This document shows positions 9,518 through 18,665 of a DNA stretch of 64,000 nt, in pieces (position 1 is the first letter of the stretch; every line of letters begins with the position of its first letter). A model generated the notes under the pieces. The model had not been told where the DNA came from, made no database searches, and saw only the letters and a list, made by a program, of their open reading frames with translations. This DNA is from Bacillus marasmi. GTDB taxonomy: Bacteria > Bacillota > Bacilli > Bacillales > Cytobacillaceae. The position numbers and the translations under genes are program-made. The DNA is taken from contig NZ_LR656177.1 of NCBI RefSeq assembly GCF_902168435.1, positions 84,803 to 148,802 on the forward strand, given 5' to 3'.

Positions 9518-9562
9518 TGTATAGTAATTGTGTATAAAAAAACCTATTAAAAAGGAGGGTGG

Positions 9563-12286
9563 ATGTTGGAGCCTACTCAACTAATGATCAAAGTAAATCT
9601 CGCTGTACAATCAAACAAAGACACACAACAAAAGAACAACGTACCAGCTAATGCTGAGTCGAAATCTTTTGATCAAATCCTCTCTTTATTTAATATGGTC
9701 CAGGTACCAGATGAGAATGGCGTTAGTGAAAAAACGCCTTCCATAAACGGTACTGAAATGACAGAAGACATCTTGCAAAATCCAAACAGTCTTTCTGAAG
9801 AAGATTGGAAACAATTAGATACCATTCTTCATGAGCTTTTTGGACTTTATCAGCAGGTGCTGCCAAACATTCAACCAACAGGCCATTTTAAAGATGGGTT
9901 AATCTCGATTTCGATGAGCCAGTCTGAAGGTATGGTGGGTCAATCCATCCAACAGGTCATCGGCGAGGTTCATGCCGATTTAGGACAATGGCTACAAAAA
10001 GCTGGGGGCATTGAGCAATTATCATATTTAGAAAAGAAACAATTAATTGATAAAATTACCCAGTTTGCAAATAACTTAACAACTCTAGGAAAAATAAATC
10101 AAAATATATCGATAGAGATTCAGGGGCAACTTGAGCAAACCGAATATCTTGATGCCCCGCAGCCTGTTGAGGAACAAGTGAATACTGCAAACAGTCAAGC
10201 GTCAGTATCAGGACCAGTTCCAAGCCAAGCTGGAATATTAAACAATCAAACTGCGGATTCGGAACCTGTTCATGAGCAAGCAGCAATACCAGATAGGCAA
10301 ACTGCAAACACTGAGCAAACAGCAATACCAAATAGGCAAACCGCAAACACAGGACAAGCACATGAGCAAGAGCCGATACCAATCACTCAAACAACAGACT
10401 CGAAGTCTGTTCCTGAGCAAGTGAATATACGAAATAATACAACAGTAGACACAAGGCCAGTCCTTGAGCAGTTGGCGATATCAAATACCCAAAGTACAGA
10501 CTCGGGTCCAGTCCCTGAACAAGTGGTGGTATCAAACAGTCCAAGTACAGACTCGAGGCTAGTTCTTGAACAAGCGACTGTACCAACCAGTCGTGATGCA
10601 GACTCAAGTACAGTCCCTAAGACTGCGACTGTACCTAATAGTTCAATAACAAACACAAGTCAAATACTTGAGCAAGCGGTGGCGATACCAGTCAACCAAA
10701 CCACAGACCCAAGGTTAGCTCCTGAGCACACAAACATTTTGGAACAAATCCTGCGTCTGTTTGGGATAGAAGAAAAGGACTTAAGTCCAGTTAGCAATAC
10801 AAAACCTACAAATGAGGCTCTCTTCAATCCTCATTTTTCTAGACAAGTACCTAAGCTTTCTAGCGATGTTAATCTCGATAAGAGCTTCATGAACAACATC
10901 GCCTTTGCGAAGCCGGATTTTCAAATGGTGCGGCCTGTAATGCTGAGGAACAACATTATCAATAATAGCAATGTAAAACCGTTACAAGAACCAACACTTG
11001 CGACTGAAATGATTGGTGGTAGCTTTGTTACCGAGGAAATCGATGGTATTCAAATTCCAAAGCAAATCAACCAACCAATCATAGATGAACTACAAGCAGT
11101 TCAAGTAACAGAGTCGGATTCTAGTAAGATCACTACTGATCCAGTTGAGCAAAATACAGCATCTAGTCAAAATAATGCAAGGAACTCGACTACACCAACA
11201 AACTTGGATATTGAAGTTCCACCAGTTAACACTAAAACTGAGCAGAATAACACGATTCAGGTTGGAATAACACAAAATGCAAACTCAACAACACCTGAAA
11301 CTTTAATTCAACAGGATAAAATAAATCATTTTACTTCACAGGAACAAGTTAGCAACGAGGTTATACAAAATCCACAAAAGCAATCAATCGACCCAATCAC
11401 AACAAGTCGAGTACAAACTTTTATGGATGCTTCATTACCACCTGAAAAAAGAAAAATAGATGGAGGTATTCTTAATACAGTACCACATCAGGAAATTCAG
11501 GCAGTTCAAGTACAACCAACAAACACTGCAAAGGCAGAAAATATAAATAACCAGCAGCATAATCAGACCTCTGCAATCGAGTCTGTTATAGCTGCACCAA
11601 AAAGCGAAGTCCAGACAAACCAACCTCCACCGTCAGAGCAAATGATTACTTCTGATGTGCAACAACAGGAGGTAACCGAAATTCAACAGCTTCAGCAAAG
11701 AGAAGCGGTACCAATTAGAAACAGCAACGCCAACACAGTAGTAACACAACAGACGGCAACGCTAACGCTTGCAAGCTTTGTGCCTGAAGTAAGCGAATGG
11801 ATGGGACGTTTTTTCAAGATTTCAAAAGACCTATCTGGACTTAGTGAAGCTAGATTTTCGTTATATCCTAAGCATTTAGGTCAACTTCAAATCAAAATCG
11901 CTGCACAAAAAGGTCAGATTACAGCGCAAATCGTAACCGATACACAAGTCGCAAAAGAAGCATTGGAGGGTCAACTTTCCATGCTAAAGCAAGCACTGCA
12001 GCAGCAAGGTTTGCAGGTTCAAAAAATCGAAATCATTCAACACGTTCCAACTGCACAGGAGTTTAATCAAGGAAACAACAACACAACCTTCTCACAAGGC
12101 GGGGGCAATCAGCAGCAATACAATCAGCATCATGAACAGGAGCCTCATTCTGCTTCAAAAGCTGCGTCAAATACCACCGATAAGGATATTGGTCAAAATC
12201 CAGTAGAGCGGGACAATACGATGCCGTCGTATACATACGGAGGAACGCAAGTGCGTACAGCTTCACGTATTGATTTTACGGCATAG
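9563..12286 (+). CDS. fliK: Flagellar hook-length control protein FliK, strongly expanded
   Basis: FliK is secreted during hook assembly, measures hook length and triggers the FlhB export switch. The Flg_hook domain is recognisable near the C-terminus (LSEARFSLYPKHLGQLQIKIAAQ, about residues 765-840). The protein is 907 aa, roughly twice the usual 400-500 aa. The extra length is Gln/Thr/Ser-rich sequence, including about nine degenerate 20-aa repeats with a VPEQA core at about residues 195-395. The start ATG follows AAAGGAGGGTGG. The C-terminal tail is Asn/Gln-rich. Confidence 0.9.
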   Translation: MLEPTQLMIKVNLAVQSNKDTQQKNNVPANAESKSFDQILSLFNMVQVPDENGVSEKTPSINGTEMTEDILQNPNSLSEEDWKQLDTILHELFGLYQQVLPNIQPTGHFKDGLISISMSQSEGMVGQSIQQVIGEVHADLGQWLQKAGGIEQLSYLEKKQLIDKITQFANNLTTLGKINQNISIEIQGQLEQTEYLDAPQPVEEQVNTANSQASVSGPVPSQAGILNNQTADSEPVHEQAAIPDRQTANTEQTAIPNRQTANTGQAHEQEPIPITQTTDSKSVPEQVNIRNNTTVDTRPVLEQLAISNTQSTDSGPVPEQVVVSNSPSTDSRLVLEQATVPTSRDADSSTVPKTATVPNSSITNTSQILEQAVAIPVNQTTDPRLAPEHTNILEQILRLFGIEEKDLSPVSNTKPTNEALFNPHFSRQVPKLSSDVNLDKSFMNNIAFAKPDFQMVRPVMLRNNIINNSNVKPLQEPTLATEMIGGSFVTEEIDGIQIPKQINQPIIDELQAVQVTESDSSKITTDPVEQNTASSQNNARNSTTPTNLDIEVPPVNTKTEQNNTIQVGITQNANSTTPETLIQQDKINHFTSQEQVSNEVIQNPQKQSIDPITTSRVQTFMDASLPPEKRKIDGGILNTVPHQEIQAVQVQPTNTAKAENINNQQHNQTSAIESVIAAPKSEVQTNQPPPSEQMITSDVQQQEVTEIQQLQQREAVPIRNSNANTVVTQQTATLTLASFVPEVSEWMGRFFKISKDLSGLSEARFSLYPKHLGQLQIKIAAQKGQITAQIVTDTQVAKEALEGQLSMLKQALQQQGLQVQKIEIIQHVPTAQEFNQGNNNTTFSQGGGNQQQYNQHHEQEPHSASKAASNTTDKDIGQNPVERDNTMPSYTYGGTQVRTASRIDFTA

Positions 12287-12303
12287 GAAGGAGCCAACTA
12301 TTA

Positions 12304-12741
12304 ATGGCTAATTGGGTTGATGTCACAAACGTTGCGAAAAATTATTCTAAATTCAACAATGTTAAATCATATGAAGAACAAAGCAACTTGGGCAAGGATG
12401 CCTTTTTAAGAATTTTAACAACGCAGCTTTCCAATCAGGATCCTTCAAGTCCGCTCGAGGATAAGGATTTTATTGCGCAGATGGCCACGTTTAGCTCCTT
12501 GGAGCAATTAACCAATTTAAATATGGCATTTGCGAAATTCTCTAGCAATCAAATGAGTAATTTTGCAGCAACGATTGGGAAGGAAGTCACTTGGACGCCT
12601 GAGGGAGCAATTGAACCAAAAACAGGTGAAGTATCCGGGATTTCCACACAAAACGGTAGTTATTTTTATATAGTCGGAGATAAAAAGGTTCCAGTTGAAG
12701 CAGTAACTGAGATTAAGCAGAAGACGGAAGAAACCATCTAA
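12304..12741 (+). CDS. flgD: Hook cap protein FlgD
   Basis: The 145-aa product has the FlgD N-terminal signature LGKDAFLRILTTQLSNQDPSSP and LEQLTNLN. FlgD forms the scaffold that caps the growing hook. Length matches the short Bacillus form. It lies 18 bases after fliK with a GGAAGGAG ribosome binding site, in the conserved fliK-flgD-flgE order. Confidence 0.95.
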   Translation: MANWVDVTNVAKNYSKFNNVKSYEEQSNLGKDAFLRILTTQLSNQDPSSPLEDKDFIAQMATFSSLEQLTNLNMAFAKFSSNQMSNFAATIGKEVTWTPEGAIEPKTGEVSGISTQNGSYFYIVGDKKVPVEAVTEIKQKTEETI

Positions 12742-12776
12742 TCAAACTAATTTCGAAACCATAGGAGGACGAATCA

Positions 12777-13679
12777 ATGTTAAAATCACTATACTCTGGC
12801 GTATCAGGTATGAAAGGTTTTCAAACAAAACTAGATGTAATTGGGAATAATATTGCCAATGTTAATACAGTAGGCTTTAAGAAAAGTCGGGTAATGTTCC
12901 AGGACATTATGAATCAAAATATTGCTGGTGCAACACCGCCACAGGATGATCGTGGAGGAAGTAACCCAATGCAAATTGGTTTAGGATCTAAGGTTGGGGC
13001 AATCGAAACACTTCACACTCCAGGAAGCCCAATGACGACTTATATCGGAACAGACTTAATGATTGATGGAGATGCATATTTTGTTGTCGGTCCTAAAAAG
13101 ACTGGATTTGATACAGATACAAATTTATTAACGAAGGCTGGTAACTTTACTCGTGATTCAGAAGGATATCTAGTAACTTCCAATGGCTATTATTTGTCAG
13201 GTACAACTGGTGGTCCAGGATCATTAGATCAGTTTTCTATCAAAATTGTTGGTGATGAGGTAACTGGGAATAAATTTACCTCTTATTCAATTGATGTAGA
13301 TGGCTATATTAATGTTGTTGATTCTGAGGGGGCAATCGGTAAACTTGCAAGAAATGCCGGTGGACAGTATTACCTAAGCACTGGAGCGAATCCGGAAAAT
13401 ATCTCTATTACCACTGGTACAGTTTCCAATACAGCTGGTTTAACAAAAGTAGGAAACACTATGTATAAAGAGAGCGGAAACTCTGGAAAGGTTGATTTTG
13501 GACGAATTGCGGAACTTGAGGGTGGAATGATTTATGCTGGTTCACTAGAAATGTCCAACGTTGACCTTACGGAAGAATTTACGGAAATGATTGTTGCTCA
13601 GCGTGGTTTCCAAGCAAACTCCAGAATGATTACGACATCAGATTCAATCCTTGAAGAAGTCGTTAACTTAAAACGATAA
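12777..13679 (+). CDS. flgE: Flagellar hook protein FlgE
   Basis: The protein (300 aa) begins MLKSLYSGVSGMKGFQTKLD, has the rod/hook motif GNNIANVNTVGFKKSR, and ends with the matching C-terminal motif around EFTEMIVAQRGFQANSRMI. Position after flgD marks it as the hook subunit rather than a rod protein; the distal rod paralogues are at 26034 and 26942. No FlbD/SwrD gene, often found immediately after flgE, is visible before fliL. Confidence 0.93.
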   Translation: MLKSLYSGVSGMKGFQTKLDVIGNNIANVNTVGFKKSRVMFQDIMNQNIAGATPPQDDRGGSNPMQIGLGSKVGAIETLHTPGSPMTTYIGTDLMIDGDAYFVVGPKKTGFDTDTNLLTKAGNFTRDSEGYLVTSNGYYLSGTTGGPGSLDQFSIKIVGDEVTGNKFTSYSIDVDGYINVVDSEGAIGKLARNAGGQYYLSTGANPENISITTGTVSNTAGLTKVGNTMYKESGNSGKVDFGRIAELEGGMIYAGSLEMSNVDLTEEFTEMIVAQRGFQANSRMITTSDSILEEVVNLKR

Positions 13680-13739
13680 CATAGAGAGGATATCATTGGG
13701 AGTTCACTAGCCTCCCTTTGTAAAAAGGTAGGAGATTAC

Positions 13740-14165
13740 ATGAAAGCCAAATTAAAAGTCATTGTAATCATGGCCCTTTCAGCAATTGTATTGCTGGGGG
13801 TCATATGGTTTGGTTTAACGCAATTCACTAAAAAAGAAGAGACTCCAAAAGGGCTTTCGGCTGATGAAATACTGGAAACAAGCGTAGAAACGGAAATGAT
13901 TACTACGAACTTAGGTTCAGGTGGCTATATTCAATTGCGCTTCAGGATTCAGGTCAGCTCGAAGGATGCAGTTGAGGAGCTTACTCAGCGTGAATTTCAA
14001 ATCCGCAATATCGTTCTGAGCCAGGCAGCCTCGATGACTGAAAAAGAGGCAAAAAGTGCAGAAGGAATGATCAAGTTTGAAGAGGAAATGAAAAATCAAC
14101 TTAATGAACTGCTCCAAAGTGGGACAGTGTTAAGAGTGTATACGACGGATAAGATCATTCAATAA
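13740..14165 (+). CDS. fliL: Flagellar basal body protein FliL
   Basis: FliL has a single N-terminal membrane anchor (about residues 7-28) and an extracytoplasmic domain with the motif TTNLGSGGYIQLRFRIQV. It surrounds or supports the stator at the motor. The gene is in the standard position before fliM, with GTAGGAG upstream. A diverged second copy is encoded at 25557. Confidence 0.92.
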   Translation: MKAKLKVIVIMALSAIVLLGVIWFGLTQFTKKEETPKGLSADEILETSVETEMITTNLGSGGYIQLRFRIQVSSKDAVEELTQREFQIRNIVLSQAASMTEKEAKSAEGMIKFEEEMKNQLNELLQSGTVLRVYTTDKIIQ

Positions 14166-14191
14166 CTCACGGAAGAGTTAGGGGGATACCT

Positions 14192-15166
14192 TTGTCAGAT
14201 GTATTATCGCAACAAGAAATAGATGCTTTGTTATCAGCCATTAAGAGTGGAGAAATACATGCATCGGATGTTACAGAGGAACAGGATAAAGTAAAGGTTT
14301 ATGATTTCAAACGCGCGATGCGGTATTCTAAGGACCAGCTTCGCAGCATTACGCGTATTCATGAAAACTTCGCACGCTTGTTCACAACTTACCTTTCTGC
14401 TCAACTAAGAACCTACGTTCAAATTGAGATCGACTTGGTAGACCAAGTAACCTACCATGAATTCATCGCGTCCATCCCCTCGCGAACGGTTTTGAACGTG
14501 TTTGCCGTACAACCAATGGATGGAAAAATGGTCATGGAAATCAATCCACAGGTTACTTATGCGGTATTAGAAAGGTTGTTGGGCGGACAAGGTGATCCTG
14601 TGAATCGAAACGGTTCGTTGACAGAAATTGAAACAGTACTTATGAAAAGAATCTTTTCTCGTGCATTCAATTTGTATTCAGATGCTTGGGAAAATATTGA
14701 AAGGATTCGCGTCAATTGGGAAGGGATTGAATCAAATCCACAGTTTATCCAAATCGCTGCCCCAAATGACACGGTTATTATTATCGTTCTCCACACCACA
14801 ATTGGAGAGATTACAGGTCGGATGACCCTTTGTTTGCCACATTTAATATTGGAGCCAGTCCTATCAAAATTATCATCGCAGCAATGGCTATCGTCGCTAG
14901 CGAAGTCAAATTCTCCATCACAGGAAGTGATTAAGCAAAGCCTAGATAATGTCAATGTGCCTGTGATAGCTGAATTAGGTAGAGCGAAGATACCTATTTC
15001 AGATGTACTCAATTTACAGATAGGCGATGTGATCGGAATTGAAGCTGGAAAAGTCCAAGTCAAGGTTGGTCAAAGGACGAGATTTCTCGGTAATCCTGGT
15101 ATCCAAAAAAATCATTACGCTATACAAATCGACCAAGTAATCGATACGGAAGGAGATAATTCATAG
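14192..15166 (+). CDS. fliM: Flagellar motor switch protein FliM
   Basis: The start is TTG with AGGGGGA upstream, giving MSDVLSQQEIDALLSAI, the CheY-P-binding N-terminal peptide. A CheC-like middle domain (about 45-225) and a SpoA/FliN-like C-terminal domain (about 250-320) follow. FliM is the C-ring subunit that receives the chemotactic signal. The 324-aa length is normal, and one base separates it from fliY. Confidence 0.96.
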   Translation: MSDVLSQQEIDALLSAIKSGEIHASDVTEEQDKVKVYDFKRAMRYSKDQLRSITRIHENFARLFTTYLSAQLRTYVQIEIDLVDQVTYHEFIASIPSRTVLNVFAVQPMDGKMVMEINPQVTYAVLERLLGGQGDPVNRNGSLTEIETVLMKRIFSRAFNLYSDAWENIERIRVNWEGIESNPQFIQIAAPNDTVIIIVLHTTIGEITGRMTLCLPHLILEPVLSKLSSQQWLSSLAKSNSPSQEVIKQSLDNVNVPVIAELGRAKIPISDVLNLQIGDVIGIEAGKVQVKVGQRTRFLGNPGIQKNHYAIQIDQVIDTEGDNS

Positions 15167-15167
15167 T

Positions 15168-16307
15168 ATGAATGAAGGTTCGCTATCACAGGATGAGATT
15201 AATGCATTGTTTAATCAAGCTGCCAGTGCGAGTGCTGATGCTAAACCAGCGCTAAAGATTGAAGATTATTTATCTCCAATGGAAGTCGATGCCCTTGGGG
15301 AGATTGGAAATATATCATTAGGTAGTTCGACCACCGCTCTTTCGACTCTATTAAATCAGCGAGTGGTGATTACCACACCTGAGCTCACGGTTTTTGAGCA
15401 TGATGAAATCGACAAGCTGGTCGATCAAAAACAAGTAGCTATCCATGTTGATTATACGACAGGCTTACGCGGGAAAAACCTGTTATTAATAAAGGAAAAT
15501 GATGCGAAAATTATCGCTAACTTAATGATGGGCGGGGATGGCACAAATTTAGAGCCGGAGCTAACCGACCTTCATTTAAGTGCAGTCCAGGAAGCGATGA
15601 ATCAAATGATGGGATCAGCAGCCACGTCGATGTCGACGATGATTCATCAGAAGGTGGATATTTCACCACCAGAGATTGATCTAATGGATGTTCCGCTTCA
15701 TAAAATGCAAGAAATTAATGATGATATTCTCATAAAGGTTTCTTTTCAACTAAAAGTTGGGGATTTAATTGATTCTAATATGCTGCAGTTAATCCCGATT
15801 TCTTTTGCTAAGGAAATGGTTGGAAAAATAACTGGTGGGGGACAATCGGACCCGGAACCAGTTAAACCTGCTGTGCAGACTCCACCTGTAACACAAGCAA
15901 GCGGACAAACTCAAGCACCACCGCAGTACCAGAATATGCGGCCAGAGCCACAAGTACAGGCTACAGCTCAGCCAAAAGTGAATGCTAATGTGCAAAAGGT
16001 AGAATTCACCTCATTTTCTGAGCCGGCTCGGTCACCTGAGGGCGTTCATAATCTAAATATGTTATTTGATATTCCTTTAGGTATTACGGTTGAATTAGGG
16101 CGCACCGAGCTTCCGATTAAAAAGATCCTCGAGTTAGGACCGGGAGCGGTAATTCCTTTAGATAAATTGGCTGGTGAACCAGTTGACATTCTGGCAAACC
16201 ATAAATTAATCGCGAAGGGCGAAGTTGTGGTCATCGAAGAAAATTTTGGTGTCCGGATAACAGACATAATCAGCCCAGCTGATCGTTTATCAAATATGAC
16301 AAAATAG
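15168..16307 (+). CDS. fliY: Flagellar motor switch phosphatase FliY
   Basis: FliY is the Gram-positive C-ring protein that combines a FliN-like domain with CheY-P phosphatase activity. The 379-aa product has the N-terminal CheY-binding peptide (LSQDEINALFNQ), two CheC-type active-site helices (ALGEIGNISLGSS and AVQEAMNQMMGSA), a Pro/Gln-rich linker (about 225-275) and a C-terminal SpoA domain. It sits between fliM and cheY, as in B. subtilis. Confidence 0.96.
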   Translation: MNEGSLSQDEINALFNQAASASADAKPALKIEDYLSPMEVDALGEIGNISLGSSTTALSTLLNQRVVITTPELTVFEHDEIDKLVDQKQVAIHVDYTTGLRGKNLLLIKENDAKIIANLMMGGDGTNLEPELTDLHLSAVQEAMNQMMGSAATSMSTMIHQKVDISPPEIDLMDVPLHKMQEINDDILIKVSFQLKVGDLIDSNMLQLIPISFAKEMVGKITGGGQSDPEPVKPAVQTPPVTQASGQTQAPPQYQNMRPEPQVQATAQPKVNANVQKVEFTSFSEPARSPEGVHNLNMLFDIPLGITVELGRTELPIKKILELGPGAVIPLDKLAGEPVDILANHKLIAKGEVVVIEENFGVRITDIISPADRLSNMTK

Positions 16308-16334
16308 ATACTTACTTAATGGAGGATTATGCCG

Positions 16335-16697
16335 ATGGCAAAAGTGTTAATCGTAGATGATGCGGCTTTTATGCGTATGATGTTAAAAGATATCTTATCG
16401 AAAAATGGAATGGAAGTAGTGGGTGAGGCAGCGAATGGTATCGAAGGTATTGAGAAATTTCGCGAGCTTCAGCCAGATCTAGTAACAATGGATATTACGA
16501 TGCCAGAAATGGATGGAATAACAGCAGTCAAAGGTATTCGTGCTGAATACCCGCAAGCAAATATCATTATGTGCTCAGCAATGGGTCAGCAGCCAATGGT
16601 AATTGAAGCGATTCAAGCGGGTGCAAAGGACTTTGTTGTTAAGCCATTTCAACCTGACAGAGTAATGGAATCTATTAATAAAGTATTAGGAAGGTAG
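16335..16697 (+). CDS. cheY: Chemotaxis response regulator CheY
   Basis: A single receiver domain of 120 aa carries the acidic pair in IVDDAAF, phospho-acceptor Asp53 in TMDITMPEMDG, and the conserved lysine in VVKPF. The upstream ATG at 16329 is too close to GGAGGA (16321-16326), so the ATG at 16335 giving MAKVLIVDD is chosen. CheY-P binds FliM and FliY. It is the last gene of this fla block; fliOPQR, which normally follow, would be left of the window. Confidence 0.96.
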   Translation: MAKVLIVDDAAFMRMMLKDILSKNGMEVVGEAANGIEGIEKFRELQPDLVTMDITMPEMDGITAVKGIRAEYPQANIIMCSAMGQQPMVIEAIQAGAKDFVVKPFQPDRVMESINKVLGR

Positions 16698-16750
16698 CAA
16701 ACCACATAGCCTACTGAAGAAAATATAGAAAAAAGCGTTTAACTAGAACA

Positions 16751-16908
16751 GTGTCTAGCTCCAGCGCCTAGCGTCTAGTGGACTTCACCCTCCCTCCCTA
16801 CGATAAGTCAACAGCGATTCGCACTATCGTGCTCACCGTGTTTCCTTTATCTCAGTCGGGATGGCTCCAGTCCATACACCGCTGAGCAAGGCGCTTACGC
16901 TTTTCAAG
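16751..16908. repeat. Dispersed Bacillaceae-type GC-rich intergenic element
   Basis: The segment begins GTGTCTAGCTCCAGCGCCTA and ends CAAGGCGCTTACGCTTTTC. Such elements, with AGCGCCT/AGGCGCT ends in inverted orientation, are familiar in intergenic DNA of Bacillus relatives. No open frame is credible. It lies directly upstream of the yvyF-like gene, whose ribosome binding site begins at its right edge. Confidence 0.65.
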
Positions 16909-16922
16909 AAGGGGAGAGTAGC

Positions 16923-17318
16923 TTGGTTTCGAAGCTGGGGAATTGCCCAAAATGTGGGAAGCTATTTTTAAAAGTAAGAAAAGTTTGCGATGATTGCTAT
17001 GAAAAGCAGGAAGAAGATTTCCGTAAAGTTTCAGGATACTTGTGGGACCATCCTGGCTGCAATATAAAAGAACTAAGTGAGGGCGCAGAGGTTTCAATTG
17101 CCCAAATCCGCCAATTTATCATGGAGAACAGGATTATCATTGGTCAATTTTCTAATTTGTCCTATCCATGCGACCAATGCGGCAAACAAATTCGGCAAGG
17201 CAAAACCTGTCCAAGCTGTTTAAAAAATGTAACAGAATTGGCTCAAAAGGTAGAGTTCGAAAAAAATCAAAAAAAGGACGACAATCGCCCAAGCAGCTAC
17301 AAAATCTATCGTGATTAA
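16923..17318 (+). CDS. YvyF-like flagellar operon protein (zinc-ribbon)
   Basis: The 131-aa product starts at TTG with GGGGAGAG four bases upstream. It has paired CxxC motifs at the N-terminus (CPKCGKLF, CDDCYEK) and near the C-terminus (CDQCGKQI, CPSCLKN), with a helix-turn-helix-like middle part, matching YvyF of the B. subtilis flgM operon. There yvyF is followed by flgM, flgN, flgK and flgL; none of these follow here, so the gene is an orphan. Its molecular role is not known to me. Confidence 0.75.
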   Translation: MVSKLGNCPKCGKLFLKVRKVCDDCYEKQEEDFRKVSGYLWDHPGCNIKELSEGAEVSIAQIRQFIMENRIIIGQFSNLSYPCDQCGKQIRQGKTCPSCLKNVTELAQKVEFEKNQKKDDNRPSSYKIYRD

Positions 17319-17344
17319 TCATTACAATATGAAGGGAGGGTACT

Positions 17345-17760
17345 TATATTCGTTATAAGTGCCCTATTTTCATTGCTAGGAGAAAAAGAGGTCTGTTAAA
17401 GGCGATATAAGTTACCTATTTTCAGTTTCGTTCGAAAAGGAGGTCACTTAAACTATATAAGTGCCCTAATTTCATTTTTGGGTGTAAAAGAGGTTAGTTA
17501 AAGGCGATATAAGTTACCTATTTTCAATTTCGAAAAAGAGGTCGCTTACAGGGTATAAGTGCCCTAATTTCATTTTTGGGTGTAAAAGAGGTCAGTTAAA
17601 GAAGATATAAGTTACCTATTTTCAGTGTCACGCGAAAAAGAGGTCACTTAAAGGCGATATAAGTTACCTATTTCCAGTGTCATTCAAAAAAGAGGTAACT
17701 TAAACGCGATATAAGTGCCCCTATTTTAGAATTTCACCAAAAAATAGTTCACTTAAAAGG
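17345..17760. repeat. Tandem array of palindromic ~55-bp units (family shared with 48424-48902)
   Basis: About eight degenerate units contain AGAGGTCACTTA ... TATAAGTTACCTATTTTCA or TATAAGTGCCCT. In each, AGGT(C/A)ACTTA and TAAGT(T/G)(A/C)CCT are inverted, so each can form a hairpin. The intervals between palindromes are also repeated. The array fills almost all of the 525 bases between the yvyF-like gene and motB; no coding sequence is seen. Confidence 0.85.
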
Positions 17761-17803
17761 CAGCATCCCTCCTCCTAAAATCCCACCCACCTACCCAACC
17801 AAC

Positions 17804-17836
17804 CAAAAAAAACCGCCAATGCAGTGAGCATTGGCG
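17804..17836 (-). terminator. Terminator of motA-motB
   Basis: On the minus strand the stem CGCCAATGC / GCATTGGCG (17814-17836, loop of five) is followed by a run of T (17804-17812 read as A on the plus strand). It lies seven bases beyond the motB stop. Confidence 0.85.
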
Positions 17837-17842
17837 ATTTTG

Positions 17843-18649
17843 CTATTTCCGAAGCACAATGATATTGACTCTTCGGTTTAATTCTCTGTTTTGTGGTGTG
17901 TCATTTCCGGCAATTGGCTTAAATTCGCCATATCCGGTGAAACGCAAGCGATTTGGATCAATTCCGTTATTTTGGAAATAGTGCAGCACCGCTGCTGCCC
18001 GTGCTCCTGACAGCTCCCAGTTCGAGGTGAACCGTGAATTGTGGATTGGTCGATTATCGGTATGTCCTTCAATAATAATTGGATTATCCAGCTTCGCTAT
18101 TATCCGCGTTATCTCATCCAAACTTGGAATGAAATTGACTTGAATATGGTCGCTACCTGAGTCAAACACTATTTTATCCCTAAGAGTGATTTGAATTCCT
18201 GATGAAATATCAGTTAATGACATTTCTGCATTAAGATTGTTTGCTTCAATGTGTTCTTGAAGATCAGTCATTAGGTCTTGCAGCTGTTGCTCATTTTTAT
18301 CATTGACAGAAAACCCTTTCTGAGGCTTCTTTTCATCATCCTGATCGGTTTTTTCATCCTCAGATCCGGTTGGCTGTTTTTCTGTTCCTTCATCTCCTGT
18401 CACCGGTTGTTTGTTAGGTTCCCCAGGAGTTTGTTCCCCACCTGAACCCTCGAAAATCATAAACGTATTTAGCGCTTCATTGAGGGAATCAAATAATAAA
18501 TTGGTTCTGTCAACATCCTCAGAACGCATTGAAAAGAGGACGATAAACAGGGCGAGAAGCAGAGTGAGCAAATCAGAATAAGGAATCAGCCACGTCTCAT
18601 CAATATGATCATCTTCATGATTTTCCTTTAATTTCTTCTTTCTGGCCAC
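17843..18649 (-). CDS. motB: Flagellar stator protein MotB
   Basis: MotB anchors the stator to peptidoglycan. The 268-aa product has a basic N-terminus, one membrane helix containing the proton-accepting Asp26 (YSDLLTLLLALF), an acidic Pro/Gly/Glu linker (about 65-110) and a C-terminal OmpA-like peptidoglycan-binding domain with GHTDNRP. Asp26 and the protein's similarity to MotB rather than MotS suggest a proton-driven stator, but the ion cannot be proven from sequence. It follows motA by 16 bases. Confidence 0.95.
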   Translation of the reverse strand: MARKKKLKENHEDDHIDETWLIPYSDLLTLLLALFIVLFSMRSEDVDRTNLLFDSLNEALNTFMIFEGSGGEQTPGEPNKQPVTGDEGTEKQPTGSEDEKTDQDDEKKPQKGFSVNDKNEQQLQDLMTDLQEHIEANNLNAEMSLTDISSGIQITLRDKIVFDSGSDHIQVNFIPSLDEITRIIAKLDNPIIIEGHTDNRPIHNSRFTSNWELSGARAAAVLHYFQNNGIDPNRLRFTGYGEFKPIAGNDTPQNRELNRRVNIIVLRK

Positions 18650-18665
18650 TGGAAACCCTCCAAAA

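Noticed and set aside
10056-10656. Four overlapping minus-strand reading frames inside fliK
   Set aside because: They arise from the in-frame repeats of fliK, lack ribosome binding sites and have repetitive, unnatural compositions.
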